Shown here piece by piece: positions 1 through 12,479 of a DNA stretch of 64,000 bases. The notes under the pieces were generated by a model. That model ran no database searches. It was not told the origin of the DNA and saw nothing but the letters and a program-made list of their open reading frames with translations. The translations under genes and the position numbers were made by a program. The stretch covers positions 15,983,115 through 16,047,114 of the forward strand of contig OX345636.1 in assembly GCA_947044365.1 (NCBI GenBank). The letters run 5' to 3'. Each line of letters opens with the position of its first letter. Positions within the stretch are counted from its first letter, which is position 1. Source of the DNA: Petrosia ficiformis. Taxonomy: Eukaryota > Porifera > Demospongiae > Haplosclerida > Petrosiidae.

Positions 1-16
1 TGTATGTACTACTAAC

Positions 17-740
17 CTGAATTGCAGAGTTATTATTTGGCAATCCCACAACAACAGTACAAATACATTCATACAATAGAGACATGGCTGATGTACTGTG
101 TATTAGACTAGTTAATGGTTCTGTTAGCTTCTTACCAAGTCGAGGTTCAAGAGGACAAAGGGCTCCAAACTACAAGTATGAGAGACAATATCAACATCAT
201 AAACTTATTATACAAATAATTAATAAATAGTTTGTGAAATTAATAGTATAGTATTAATAATAAATATGGTTATCATGGAAACAATGAAAATTAGGTGTGG
301 CGGCAAAACAAGGCCAGCGGAAACAGAAGTTAGTAAATCTCACAATAAAGAAGGGCTTTGAATTAAGTTCTACAAACATAGCAATATTATATAGTACCCC
401 AAAGCCATGAAAAGAACAGATCAACCAGATCCTTGTCGATCTCAAGAAAATCCCCGAGCTTATACGAGATTTTATAATAATAATAATAATATTATTATTA
501 TGAAGATTTTGCCAGTTTTGCTATTCTCCGGTTCTCTACCTTAAAGACAATCTGTGGTCATCTAGAGGGTGTTGGTAGTCATAAAAACACTAGATATGAA
601 TAGGTACATGTATGTGTGTATTAAAACTTATCTGTATACTGTATATTTTACCAGAGATCTCAGCTCATCAATTGCAATTGAAATGTATGGGCGGCCATTT
701 TTTTTCGGTTCTATCCCTACATAGAGAGTACTACCATACT

Positions 741-810
<70 letters not shown>

Positions 811-3800
811 ATATATATTAAACAAAAAATGCATGTTAATAACATGTTACAATAAATAATTATTATGAAGGGCATGACTGAACGGAAAAAAATGGTAAAT
901 TGATAATAAGAAAACTCAGGAATTGCGGATATTTTGAGTAAAATTAATTTTTTTGGAATGTACACTGTAATTTCAATTCAGTAAATTTGCTTTAGCACAG
1001 GCTAGCAAAGCACATAGAGGTCTCCAAGCATTGCTGAAGGTATCAATGAAAAGATACGTGCAAGATACATGTATTAGTGAAATTACATTGTGTATACATT
1101 TAAACCTGGTTTTCTCAGAGCCAGTCACATACATATATGTTTTATGAATAAAATTATGTTTAAAAAGCAACAGGCAGTCATTAAATACATATGTACAAAT
1201 AGAGCAGAGAAAGAGAGACAGAGAGAAATAGAGAGAGAGAGTTTTTAGCAACTAATTCACTCATAATGGACATTTTGTCCCTTGGGATATCATATTGAGG
1301 ACATTCCATAATGAAATGGAACTTGTCTTCCCCTTATACATGTAACTGTTACATGTACTAAACAAAAAAATGTTCCTTTAGTTTTGCCACAAGCTGTTAT
1401 ATGTAATTAGAGAAGTCAGTCATATTTTTTAAGATTAGTAGTATACATTTACATGTAGTCTAAAGTATAACTACTACATATACATGTATATCAACCCAAA
1501 CCTGTTTTACTTACCAGTTTAATGATTTTTATAAGCATCCAATTATTAGAAGAACTGTTCATTAACTTGAAGAGAGTAGGGGCTAATGAAAGATAGTTTC
1601 TTGGATTCTTCTGTGCTAGTTCGCAAATTACACTAACAGCCGCACACTGAACACCAGGATCTGGATCTTCAAGACATTGCTTGAGACGAGGAAAGGCTGG
1701 ACGAAGTGCATCTGGAAACTACAGTTAGAAGAGGAAGATATACATGTACACAATGTAGATCAATTTTACATGTACATGTAAATTATATAGCTACTGTACA
1801 TTGGTTCCAAAATGAACATATACAAGTTCAAGCGCTCGCCTTGGACTCTTCCTGGTGATAACGAAGCATTAGTTTGACATCATTGGCTTTGTTAACAACT
1901 CTTCTGTCCAGCAAAGTAAGTTAGAATCTTCTATCTTATAAAATACAAGAGTTATCGAGGTGAAAAGAAATAGATGTTAAACGTTCCGCCCCAACGTATT
2001 TTTAAGAAAATGAGAAACGCCCATTTTAATTGTACGTTACTTATTAACGCGAACGATCAGCATCGTTTTTTTAAAACGATTGCAACCGTAATTTGCAACG
2101 AATGGAGCCGTAGAGAACACCTGCAGAAATTCACGTATATATTTGCTATAGTTTTAGGTTCTCTTTTACCCTTGCCGCGAAGCGTAGGCGGAAGGGTATG
2201 GCAATCATATTTCATCATTAGTTTTATCTTTGCAGTTGCATGACTGAATCCAGTGGGTTTCTATGATAAATGTAGTAGTGATGTATTCAAAGTTTTCTAA
2301 CTCTTCTCTTCCTTTTTCTCATCTTCCTACTCTGAAAATTGAAGGCTAGCATCCATTCTTATTCTTATCATCTTAGTTCTCTAACTCAATCTTCTCTTCC
2401 TTTTGACTTCTCCATTTGCAAAATTGTAGGCACAGTTCTACCTTGTCATTATGGTTCTTCTGTGTAGCTTGACCTTTGACCGTTACATACATGTACGTTA
2501 CAGGGAGAATTATATACGTGTACATGTACACGTTTTTTGATTACAACTACATGTGCATGATATTATACAAAATCATTCTCACTGACCTTCAGGAATATCT
2601 TATACATCACAACAATAGCCTTCTTCCTCAGATATGGTTTAGTTGAAGCTGTCTATAAATAAAATGACAACTGTTGATAATACAGTACTTCTACTGTCAG
2701 TATAGTAAAGTAATTACTGTCTCACTACTGTAGTGTACAGTTGACATGTACACCAATTACTGTTGATAATACAGTACTTCTACTGTCAGTATAGTAAAGT
2801 AATTACTGTCTCACTACTGTAGTGTTCAGTTGACATGTACACCAATTACTGTTGATAATACAGTACTTCTACTGTCAGTATAGTAAAGTAATTACTGTCT
2901 CACTACTGTAGTGTTCAGTTGACATGTACACCAATTACTGTCTCACTACTGTAGTGTTCAGTTGACATGTACACCAATTACTGTCTCACTACTGTAGTGT
3001 TCAGTTGACATGTACACCAATTACTGTCTCACTACTGTAGTGTTCAGTTGACATGTACACCAATTACTGTTAAAACTACTGTAGTGTTCAGTTGACATGT
3101 ACACCAATTACTGTCTCACTACTGTAGTGTTCAGTTGACATGTACACCAATTACTGTTAAAACTACTGTTGAACTGCTGAATATGAAACTACTGGGTAAT
3201 TACTGTACTGTATGGTGACTTTTTAGTGACTTATACTGTATAAGTAACTAAGTTAAAAAAATTATTTAATATTACGCAATTATTACTTTTATAAATACAT
3301 GATGACATAGATGTAATATTTCATCTGCTTCCTATTTTAATTTGTGCACAAGTGAGCATTAGAATACAAGAAAGGTACATACTTTATCAAAGCACATGTA
3401 TACATGTACATTTACACGTTGTATATGTTAATCTACATGTATTATTTGAAATGTACATATAAAAAAGCGAAAAATGTTATATACATGTACATGTACATAC
3501 ATGTACATGTAGTTATCAGTAATTATGATACTTACAATAGTTAGTACATCATTAGCTAAATCTCTGGCAATATCTGGAGTTACAAAACATGCTAATCCAT
3601 TGAGAGCTAAACCTGATTCATATTGATTAGGACTAGACATATCCTGAGAAAACAAAGAATATGTAAGATGAAGAGAAACACAGAGATTGATTATGAATGA
3701 ATGGAACTAAAAGACACACATAAATATTAGAAATGGAGTATTACATGCACTGATCATAATACACATACATGTACTTGTTGATGTACTAAGGAGGATATGC

Positions 3801-6800
3801 ATAATAAAATATTTCCATTATTCTTAATTCTCTGGTTGGGGAAATAGTGACTAGTCAGCCACCTTATATTCATAACAACACAAATAGTTGTTTAACTAGT
3901 GCCTAGGATCTGTAGGCCATATTTGGGTACTACAGTGCAAGATCTTCAGCTCTTCTCTAGTTTTTAAAAATATATTTATTAAAAGCCAGTAATAATACAC
4001 ATGTACATTGTACATGTACATACATGTATATATACATGTAGTTAACAACATAAGGCTTGTACATTTGTACCTTCTTTATCATATTTGTAGTGAGCATCAC
4101 AACATCAAGTTCATCATGAAAAGATTGTGTAGCAGCAAGATATCCAATACGCTATAACAATAATAATTAATAATAATAATAATAAAATTATTTAATATTA
4201 CGCAATTATTACTTTTATAAATACATGATGACATAGATGTAATATTTCATCTGCTTCCTATTTTAATTTGTGCACAAGTGAGCATTAGAATACAAGAAAG
4301 GTACATACTTTATCAAAGCACACGTATACATGTACATGTACATGTACATTTACACGTTGTATATGTTAATCTACATGTATTATTTGAAATGTACATATAA
4401 AAAAGCGAAAAATGGTATATACATGTACATGTACATACATGTACATGTACATATGGAAATTGAGAATGCAATAGCAAATAAAGTATTGCCAGCAATATTT
4501 GGAAATGAAATATCAGGTAATGAAAGGAAATTATTTTCTCTCCCAGCAAGGATGGGAGGATTGGGAGTTGAAGATCCAAGAGAAATGAGCAGTTCAGCAT
4601 ATAGAAACTCCAAGAAGAGCTGTGAAAAGTTAATAGAGGCAATAAGGGGAGCAGATGAGTTTGTAAAGGAGGATCATATGGAATTGATTGATAAAACGAG
4701 GAAGGAGAGTAGGAAGGCAAAAGAAGAGAGGATGAACAACAAGCTTGATGAAATCCTACCATTATTTGACCAAGAACACCAAAGAGCCATCAACCGAATA
4801 AGATCAAACAAGATATCAACTTGGTTAACCGTGTTGCCAGTAGCTAGATACAACTTTGACTTGGCACCTCAACAGTTCAGGGATGCATTGGCAATCAGGT
4901 ATAGAAAACCGTTATTAAGAGTTCCTGAGTGCTGTGATGGATGTGGCTCAGTATTCGACTTGTCACATGCATTAGATTGTAGAAAAGGGGGCCTAGTAAT
5001 ACAAAGGCACAATGAAATAAGGGACGCTATCGCGGATGTTTCCTCCATGGTCTGGGGACAAGTGAAAAAAGAACCGGTGGTCAGGGAACCAAATAATACA
5101 ACAGAAACACCTGCCCTGATAGCTGACCTATCCATCAGAGGAGTCTGGACACCACAAGAGTTGACGTTGTTAGATGTTCGTGTCATAGACACAGACGCCA
5201 AATCTTATGGTAACAGATCTCCCGAAGATGTGATAAAAACCGCAGAGAGAAAAAAGAGGAATAAATATGGGGAAGCATGTGAGGCCAGGAGGGCAACGTT
5301 TACGCCATTCTGTGTTTCCGTAGATGGAGTAATGGGAAAGCAGGCGCAACACTTGGTGAAGAGAATAGGAGATAGATTGACAGAAAAGTGGGATAGAACA
5401 TATGGAGAAACGATGGGGTGGCTAAGAGCAAGACTAGCATTTGCTATATTAAGAGCTTCAATCCTATGTTTGAGAGGATCACGAACAAAATGGAGATGTC
5501 TAGGGTTAGAGGATGGAGCTCCAATTACTTGGTTATTGGATTAACACCAATCCCAATTATCACTTTATTTCTTTATTTCTATATTATAGAGTAATTATAA
5601 ATTTTTGGACTTTGACTTTCAGTTGTATATTTATTACTTTTGCTATATATTATTATTATAATATTAATAATGTAGTTATTATAATAATAATAATAATAAT
5701 ATCATTATAAAAGATACAAACTGTACTATGGTGATAAGAGAATTGTAAAACTAACATACAATATTAACAGTTTATATTATTAGATACTGAAAATTGTACA
5801 TGTACATGTGTACAGTGGATTAGTGTTGAACAATATAAATTAAATCACAGTGCAGTGTACTTGAGAATTTATAAATACAATGTATATGTACAGTGCTTGT
5901 ATACATGTACATGTACATGTGTATATACTTATACTGTACATATACTTATATACAATATGTATATCGTATATAGAATGCCCATTCTAGATGTATTACTTAC
6001 ATGTATAAAAGATAAGAAGGCATGGTTTATAACTCTGTGTGTAATACACACATGCACAGTATATGTACTCATATACACATGTAATTATACATACTGTACA
6101 TGTACAAATTATGAGTTTTCACAAACCTTGTAAGTAAAACGAGAGGAACTCATCACTTCAATGATGTTAAATGCAGCCCAATTGATATCATATCCCAACA
6201 TTTGTAGCTATAAGAAAAGTATAGAGCATTAAAATAGAATTCAGGATAATATAACAAGAATTCAGGCTTGGGGCATTATGATTGTAATCATAATCGATTA
6301 CACTTTTTGTGTGATTATAATAATTATTGTAATCACACTTTAAAAATTGTATGCCATTCACTGTAATCATCTGTAATCATTGTGGACTATTCAAGCAGTT
6401 GGGGTCATTTAAATTTCAGTACACATGTTAATTGTCAATAATTGAATATATTGATGTTTATTAGATCATTTACATGTGATGCAATACATGTAGTTATTGT
6501 TCATCAGATATACATGTAATGGTTATTAGTCACAGTGTTCTGCCTAGGATATTTAGATTGGTGGTTGGATTCGAACTTGCATTTACTCAGTATATACATG
6601 TACCTAATACTATCTCAATAGCCTATACCATTATACATGTGTATGTATTACGTGAGTGGTGGTTAATTCACAAGATACATGTAATACTATGTGGAAAAAG
6701 CACTATCCACTATCAGTTATTATCCACTCATCTTCCTTTTAGAAATTTCTTGTGGAACTTTAGGAATACATGTACATGTACAATACAGTGATTACACCTA

Positions 6801-8602
6801 GAACATGTACATGTACAATACAGTGATTACACCTAGAACATGTACATATACATTACAGTGATTACACCTAGAACAGCTCTTGATTCTAATTTCTAAATGT
6901 ATGTAAACTACAAGCAGCTATCTTCCTGTATATATACAACTGTATATACTGCTAGTCTGTAAGCTCCAGTGTGTTTATGGTTCACATTCATTAATTGAGT
7001 CCCCACAATAATGCAACTTCTTTAACTAAACATGTACATGTACATGTACGCAATCATATACAATCTAAATGTGTGGTTAATAACTTGAGCGTATTCCAGA
7101 AACATTGAAGCTGTGTTGCTGGCTGTATATAATACAGAATTACAGATTCAACCCAATATAAGGATGGCCCTGGATCATAAAAATTATGTAATTGGAATAT
7201 GAACTATTGCAAATACTATAATATTATTACGTATAATTGTATGTACATGTATATGTACTTACATAAGTCAGTTTAGAGATGGCATTTGCTTTATTAGCAA
7301 TATTGCCCTGTTTGAGTTCCTTCTTGATTTCAGATATACATTGTGAAATGAACTGGGCCTGTATACATGTAAGTAATTATTATAAGATACATGTACATGC
7401 ACGTGTATCAATTAGTCCTGTCATGATAATTATTAAGATTACTCATTCTCTAATTTGGCTATAATTTATGAAACTGATCAAAAGGTTATAGGTTACTAGC
7501 CAATCCTCTAATTTAATTATAGTGGTAATTAGTAGGGTTACATGTACATGTTGTATATCAGTACATGTTGCTATAGAAAATCATACTACTCTACAAATAA
7601 CTAGTCTAGTACCCACCTCTTTGCATAGAGAAGAAAGGGTCTGGTGACATACGTAAACAATGCTCGTGGAACGCATTAAGGTGGAGTTGTCTTAAACACA
7701 TCTTTTTGTGTAGGAATGCTAATCGTGCCTACGTAATTACAAAATAACATTGTAGCAGGAATGTTGCTACAGAACATAATGCAAGTCACCAGACCCTTAT
7801 ATACTACAGTAACTATACATGTATAAAGATTTCAGTATCACTCAGCCCCAACTAATAATTAGTTAATAAAAAGGGTGGCTGATATGGATGCAGAATAGAA
7901 AGGGATGAGCGGTACGAGGCACGGAGGCAGTCTAACTAGCTCTAACATAATAGTATCTAAAAGAGGTGGTAGGAAGAGATTTTGTATTATAAATAAAAAA
8001 AACCCACACTGTCTATATAGAATGTACGAGTACTACCAGCTCTCTGGCTACTTTGTTATTGCAATACATCATGACTCTACTAGAGTGAATGGAACAAAAA
8101 CAAGACCTGACATACATGAAAATTAAACTATATATATACATGTATATATACATGTATATATACATGTATATATATATATAGTATGATGGTGACATCATCC
8201 CTTTGATGTGGTGAGTTCTATATATTGTATATAGACCTTCCATTTGCACACTATGCAGGAGATGTCACCATCATACAATATATTGTATATAGGTCCTACA
8301 TGTATATACTGAATATAGGACCCTCGTTTTGTGTCCTCAGATGTGATATAGCCCTCGCAAGCTCGGCTATATCACATCCTTGGACACAAAACTCAGGTCA
8401 TATATTTTGTATATAGGACGTATAAGCATACTATATAATATACATATACAGATTTTTTAAAAATAGTCAGTCAGTATGTTTAAGTAACAAATTTATTAAT
8501 CATAAATAATTCACATCTTTATTGTTCTATATAATTTAGTACCTCTGTTCCACGATGAGCTCTTATACCTCTTACAAGATCACTTAAAGTCTTCTCAAAC
8601 AT
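17..8602 (-). CDS. AP3D1: AP-3 complex subunit delta (delta-adaptin), N-terminal exons, partial
   Basis: Large subunit of the AP-3 adaptor complex, which sorts cargo from endosomes/Golgi to lysosome-related organelles. Eight minus-strand exons, all phase 0 with AG/GT borders, in transcript order: 8602-8543, 7358-7263, 6207-6127, 4151-4071, 3643-3536, 2652-2587, 1718-1515, 169-17. Together they give 283 residues that follow the animal AP3D1 N-terminus closely, for example DLVRGIRAHRGTE, LQMLGYDINWAAFNIIEVMS, RLKQCLEDPDPGVQ and LGKKLTEPLTSLIHSTSAMS. These are the first adaptin/HEAT repeats; about three quarters of a usual delta subunit (roughly 1,150 residues) lies beyond the left edge. I took ATG 8602-8600 as the start: it falls about a dozen residues inside the vertebrate N-terminus, so a small upstream exon is possible. 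All eight exons lack stops and frameshifts, so the gene looks functional. A decayed copy of two of its exons lies at 22.2-24.1 kb. Confidence 0.93.
550..760. repeat. Dispersed repeat, second copy at 58420-58535
   Basis: About 110-200 bp in the AP3D1 3'-side intron. It contains CATCTAGAGGGTGTTGGTAG, AAAAACACTAGATATGAATA and ACATAGAGAGTACTACCATA, and recurs at 58420-58535 with small differences. Both copies end in the short palindrome around AGAGAGTACTACCATACTCTCT, here followed by the TA tract. Probably an old non-autonomous element; no coding content. Confidence 0.6.
745..820. repeat. (TA)n microsatellite
   Basis: Almost pure TA dinucleotides with a few interruptions. The apparent short ORFs rich in Tyr/Ile on both strands here are products of the repeat. 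The rest of this intron (170-1514) shows no further gene. Confidence 0.95.
1719..2586. other. AP3D1 intron, no recognised gene
   Basis: Intron between the LKQCLEDPD and TKPYLRKK exons. It includes an unassigned open stretch (1974-2243, plus strand) with more CG dinucleotides than its surroundings, which suggests inserted DNA, but I recognise no domain. The rest is AT-rich with ACATGT tracts. Confidence 0.5.
2663..3165. repeat. Two-level minisatellite in AP3D1 intron
   Basis: Three 89-bp units (each starting at TGTTGATAATACAGTAC, near 2672, 2761 and 2850) are followed by six to seven shorter units of about 43 bp built on CACTACTGTAGTGTTCAGTT and GACATGTACACCAATTACTG. The short unit is the second half of the long one. 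Each unit contains the palindrome CACTACTGTAGTG. Copies are nearly identical, so the expansion is recent. Confidence 0.92.
3256..3511. repeat. Intronic repeat, upstream copy
   Basis: A block of about 256 bp beginning near AATTATTTAATATTACGCAA and ending in ACATGTACATGTAG. It is nearly identical to 4183-4453. The two copies flank the AP3D1 exons at 3536-3643 and 4071-4151 in direct orientation. Confidence 0.88.
4183..4453. repeat. Intronic repeat, downstream copy abutting the LINE fragment
   Basis: Direct repeat of 3256-3511 with only a few substitutions and some extra ACATGT units. It is preceded by an (AAT)n tract and runs straight into the LINE-like coding fragment. It may be sequence copied next to the element during insertion, or a local duplication that the element happens to border. 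Confidence 0.88.
4451..5702 (+). mobile_element. 5'-truncated LINE (non-LTR retrotransposon) C-terminal fragment
   Basis: Open frame to the TAA at 5542-5544, about 360 residues of element-derived protein, antisense to AP3D1 inside its intron. It starts mid-protein with SLPARMGGLGVEDP, a segment found after the reverse transcriptase in many invertebrate retroelements. A Cys2-His-Cys cluster follows (CDGCGSVFDLSHALDC, spacing C-x2-C-x7-H-x3-C), then GGLVIQRHNEIRD and an acidic segment IADLSIRG...LLDVRV like a restriction-like endonuclease, ending FAILRASILCLRGSR. That order suits R2/R4/NeSL-type LINEs. No reverse transcriptase is present, so the copy is dead on arrival, yet its frame is still open, suggesting a young insertion. 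The 3' flank ends in an (AAT)n tract at about 5683-5702, a typical LINE tail. The exact clade is uncertain. Confidence 0.72.
6767..6873. repeat. Three 36-bp tandem units
   Basis: The unit ACATGTACATGTACAATACA plus GTGATTACACCTAGA occurs three times in the AP3D1 intron 6208-7262. The third copy has ATATACATT in place of ATGTACAAT. No coding potential. Confidence 0.85.
8172..8445. mobile_element. Compound foldback/MITE-like element, copy 1
   Basis: AT-rich element of about 275 bp built of nested inverted repeats. GATGGTGACATCATCCCTTT pairs with the later GGAGATGTCACCATC; GATGTGATATAGCCC pairs with GGCTATATCACATC; CATATTTTGTATATAGGAC forms one edge. An inverted, mostly complete copy lies at 34628-34866. 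No protein is encoded, so it is probably a non-autonomous DNA element. It sits in the AP3D1 intron between the first two exons. Confidence 0.75.
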
Positions 8603-9069
8603 CTTTTCCAAAATGAATTAAGCAAAAGAGGTGGGGCATATTAGATCCAATTAAACACGTGACAAGGAATACATACTGCGCATGACTTTTAACACGTGCG
8701 TTCATGTTGACGATTGGTATTACAACATGTATAGTCCCAGTGGCATTGCCTATATACACATTTGTATAAATTAGTTTCAACAATTTAAAATTTTTCACTC
8801 TCCTAATTCATTGTCACAGGAAATATTGTATTTTCTACATGTAGCTAGCTACATACCTTCTCAGTTTCTCTTTTTCTGTCAACTGAGTAAACTCCATATA
8901 GCAACCATACATTTGTAATTAAAGCTCAATTAGTTTCTATAAATTTTTTTCAAAGAAATGAGTTTTTCGTGTAAATTTTTACAGAATTAATTTAGAACAG
9001 TTTTAATTTTTATTTACTGTTCCCAGTACTACAGATATGTGTGGTATTGTTTGAAACAATTCTGTTGTT

Positions 9070-9965
9070 TTGACGAAGGTTTGTGCAGCATAGATGAACT
9101 TTACAAAATGAACATGTAAGATTAGTATGCCAGCAGTAAACTACTCTTGGTTCACTTTTGCTTTGCCTTTTTCCGCACAAACCGTGCAGTCTAATGAAAT
9201 TTCTGTCCTTTGATGGGAACTAAAACAAGCTACTGACTGGTCAATTCGAAATTGAAGGTGATCTCTCTTCCCCACCCTTTTTCTGATGGTCGTCAGTACG
9301 TAGCTACATAGCTCTCTAAAACATAGCAATTCAACCAACACTGCACATTCAAGAACATGGAACACGAAATAAATTCTCTTAACTGATCACCACAGGCAAC
9401 ACTTCACATATATATATATATATATTCAAAGGACAAGGAACTTCCACTGTTTCTACACCACTTCCCTCTCATATGGCTGTTGTCTGACTTGATGATATCA
9501 ATTCTTTAGTGACATGAAAAATAGAGAGTAAGTATAGTGATCGCCGATCGTACCAGTGCACAGTTAGCAAGTAGTACGAAAATTGATAATAACCACGCAA
9601 ATACGTTCCTCTCTTTACAACAACGTCCTTTGCAAACTGTTGGTTTCACTACAGACAGTGCCACAACCTTCAAAGCTCCTATATCATGATGTTCCAAGAA
9701 TAAATCCACTCCTGTGTAAAAGCTTTCCACATATATCTCATGCCCAGTATTGTTAAGTCTGTGAACAAGTTCCAGAACTGTACGACTTGCAATTGAAAGT
9801 CCCTTTCCAACATGGTCAGATTCCACCTCTGACTTACCAGTATAAATTTGTAGACGATACAAATAGCCAGTTAGTTGCAAGTGGCTTGCCTTTCATGTAC
9901 TGGATCCAGCTCAGTCTACCCTTTGCATGGTACCACTAGTACTGCGTCATCAACTGATAACTGAC
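9070..9965 (-). pseudogene. piggyBac-type transposase relic
   Basis: Fragments of a piggyBac (PGBD4-like) DDE transposase read on the minus strand. From 9965 downward: SVDDAV, then out of frame CKGRLSWIQYMKGKP and TNWLFV, then an open stretch (9880-9506) with TGYLYRLQIYTGKSE and GHEIYVESFYTGVDLFLE. The last corresponds to the family's YVDNFYTS strand; the usual Asp is Glu here. Near the low end, CTVCAEKGKAK and, in another frame, YCWHTNLTCSFCKVHLCC resemble the C-terminal Cys-rich domain. Frameshifts, a deletion and the altered catalytic position mean it is inactive. TTAA target duplications were not located. Confidence 0.75.
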
Positions 9966-10019
9966 TTGGCAAGTTGTATAATTATATATAATTTTATGAC
10001 TAAATAACAATAATTTTAT

Positions 10020-10240
10020 TATTTAATAATTCTTTAGTAAGTTCTTGTGTCTGGCGTTGTTGAATCATCATATCACTTATTAAAGGTATATAAACCTTTC
10101 TCTTGGTCTTTTAGTTAACCTTCTAAATGACATAATATTTCATCAATTACCAGATACCACTATCCTCCAACTATCTGTATATACCAATATAAATAAAAGT
10201 ACATAAATTACAATAAGCAACAGTACATGCATATAGTAAA
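10020..10240. repeat. Segment duplicated at 21245-21480
   Basis: Contains TCTTGTGTCTGGCGTTGTTG, AATCATCATATCACTTATTA and ACCTTTCTCTTGGTCTTTTA, matched with about 85-90 percent identity at 21245-21480. With the copied AP3D1 exons at 22-24 kb it shows that the block between the AP3D1 5' end and the first caspase gene was duplicated as a unit. Confidence 0.75.
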
Positions 10241-10365
10241 GAGTTGGACAACGTCGGCACCTTAGCAAGCTGTGAAAATGAAAAAGACTGTTAGATATAT
10301 AGTACATATTGTTAATTAAAAAACCATGTATTCTATAAGAGATAGTAATAGTTATATACGAACAA

Positions 10366-10367
10366 AG

Positions 10368-10410
<43 letters not shown>
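10366..10410. repeat. (TA)n microsatellite
   Basis: Pure TA dinucleotide run just before the first copy of the caspase 5' module. Short Ile/Tyr-rich ORFs here are artefacts. Confidence 0.95.
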
Positions 10411-10412
<2 letters not shown>

Positions 10413-10469
10413 CATAAATATTATATATATCTTTCTGTTTAGATACTACTGATATTTTGCTGTTATATG

Positions 10470-12095
10470 CCCGGCCATATGGTTTAAGAGAAAGGTGAAG
10501 TCTCAAAGATCAATACATAGAGAATGAATTGAGTGAAGATGTAGTATTGACTACCACAACCACTACATGTATGTATACATTCTAGATTACATATACTCAT
10601 GTACTTTGTATATTATGTTCTCATGTCCCCATTGCACCACTGCAAAAATAGTTTTGTTAAAATAACAAATATATTAAATTGTACAGTTGCAAGGATTCAA
10701 ATGTTGTTCAGAGTACATACATACATCTAACATTATAGCTACTTTGTAGATGTATGTACCAATTAATAATTATCATGCCTAATATCTTATAATAGATGCA
10801 CTATGAAGGTTCGGAAACTCATTTAAAATGCTTGTTCTACTTCTTTGTACATCTTTTAGATAGGATAGGGATATTGAAATCAAAATTATTGGATTATAAT
10901 TACATATATATCCATAACAATCTACATGACCAATTAAATTACAATTTCTACTAATCAATTAAATGTGTAATTTTTTACAATTTTATTTTTTTGTGTGTAA
11001 TCAAGTATGTATGTCATCTCTAAATGGAACTGTATTCATAGCCTAAGTTTAATAAATGAAGCTGTTTTATGAAAGGTCAAGATGCATGAGTAAAGTTAAT
11101 AACTACTTTAGCTTATGAAAATAAGACCACATAAATATTTGTGACTGTGTCAAATGCTTGCTCTTGTTATTCAGAAACCAATAGTAATTTTATAAATGAA
11201 AAAGTAAATCATTAAGCATCTTAAAATTGAATACCAAATTTTAGTGACACAATTTTTATTTAAAATGGGCAAATATTAGGCTATGAACTACCAGGATTCA
11301 TAATGTCCTCCAAATGATTGGTTATGGCACTATTATACACATAAAATTATAGTTACCATAGTAATAATCAAATGTAAATGTATTTATACACTTTTATTAC
11401 TTCATCAACATGTGTAAACTTTCCCTAAATATATTATGTACCTCTTCCCACAAAATAATTTAGGTCAAAGAATTGCTCACATTGTCAATAGGTCATTTTG
11501 GCATCCAGGAAGAGCTTTAATTAATTTCCTTATAATTAGATACTAAATTTTGGTCCTTTTTCAAACAGCAGGTCACATATTATGTGAGTTGACATTGTAG
11601 ACTGAAGCTGTCACATATACTGTATTAAGATATTCTATAAGTAGAGTAACACAGTTATATATAAGTACATCATCATAATAATTATTATAGTCTTACAGTC
11701 ATTAGTGTAAGAATATTAATATCTTCTCCACCTGCAATTTCTATTGGTGTCTAGAATTATACTATATATACAGTGTGAATCAGTAGTGTAAACTACTACA
11801 CAAGATTATGTCATGAATAAAGATTGTTTGTGTCTATTCTTTACAACGAAGAGATGAATAAAGGAAAAGCTGATCATGAAGGGATAGGTTGAAATATCTA
11901 TTGTTAGAATAAACAATTACATAATCACATCTACTATAAAACAATCATGTGATAACTACTATAGATTCAAACAGTATAAATAAGATGTTTTTCAGCACAA
12001 ACATGTAGTACAAAAGTTAATGAGCACATACCAGGCTGAAATATAATCCTGCGTACTCATTCTTTACCTATAACTATAATAATAATTGTTTCATT
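10470..12095 (+). repeat. Caspase-APOL 5' module, copy 1 (distal part)
   Basis: First copy of the distal part of the tandem 5' module. Landmarks recurring in other copies: AGAGAAAGGTGAAGT (10490), AATGAATTGAGTGAAGATG (10525), ACTACCAGGATTCATAATGT (11287), TTACTTCATCAACATGTGTA (11397), GCATCCAGGAAGAGCTTTAA (11501) and AGTGTGAATCAGTAGTGTAA (11772). Sub-segment 10620-11000 has another copy at 30840-31200. No coding sequence. Confidence 0.75.
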
Positions 12096-12335
12096 CTTAT
12101 CATTCTCAGACATGGAAGGGATGGAGTAATTTTCATTAATGATGGCCAAGAGCTTCGAATATATATCAGTGGGACAAAAAACACTGTTGATCTCACAATA
12201 AAGCCATTTACCAGTGTGTCAAGTTTTACATCAGCAAGGAGTAAAGGCTCAACAACATTGCAATGATTTATGTTACAGCTCCTGGAGATCCTACTTATTT
12301 CAACATTAATGAGGGTAGTTTAGAAAAAAGTTTTG
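12095..12335 (+). pseudogene. Caspase-like exon fragment (decayed)
   Basis: Plus-strand relic of the caspase exon. TCAGACATGGAAGGGATGGA gives RHGRDGVIF, the counterpart of SHGRDGVVL in gene C, with the Ser before the catalytic His changed to Arg. GQELRI and then IKPFTS, SSFTSARS follow, and after a stop and frame change TAPGDPTYFNINEGSL. The segment bearing the catalytic Cys (DACRG) is deleted, and so are the N- and C-terminal parts. It lies between the two portions of the first 5' module, so a gene copy was once here and was mostly lost. Confidence 0.8.
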
Positions 12336-12479
12336 CATAAGTTGAATTTAAAATTGAAAAACTGACATGCAGGGGTATTTTGATGTGCCTGTTACAGTAG
12401 TTAAGATGTTGTTGCTTGTTGAAGTAAATTTGGTCTGAAATCTAGGGGGAACCCCGCTGAGTTAAGAAACCCTGAACAT

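Noticed and set aside
628..965. Hydrophobic ORFs with runs of Ile-Tyr
   Set aside because: Translation of the (TA)n microsatellite and flanks.
4313..5352. Minus-strand ORFs opposite the LINE fragment
   Set aside because: Shadows of the plus-strand frame, which has the zinc-cluster and endonuclease-like motifs.
9141..9365. Independent small gene on the minus strand
   Set aside because: Better explained as the Cys-rich end of the piggyBac relic, with a frameshift.
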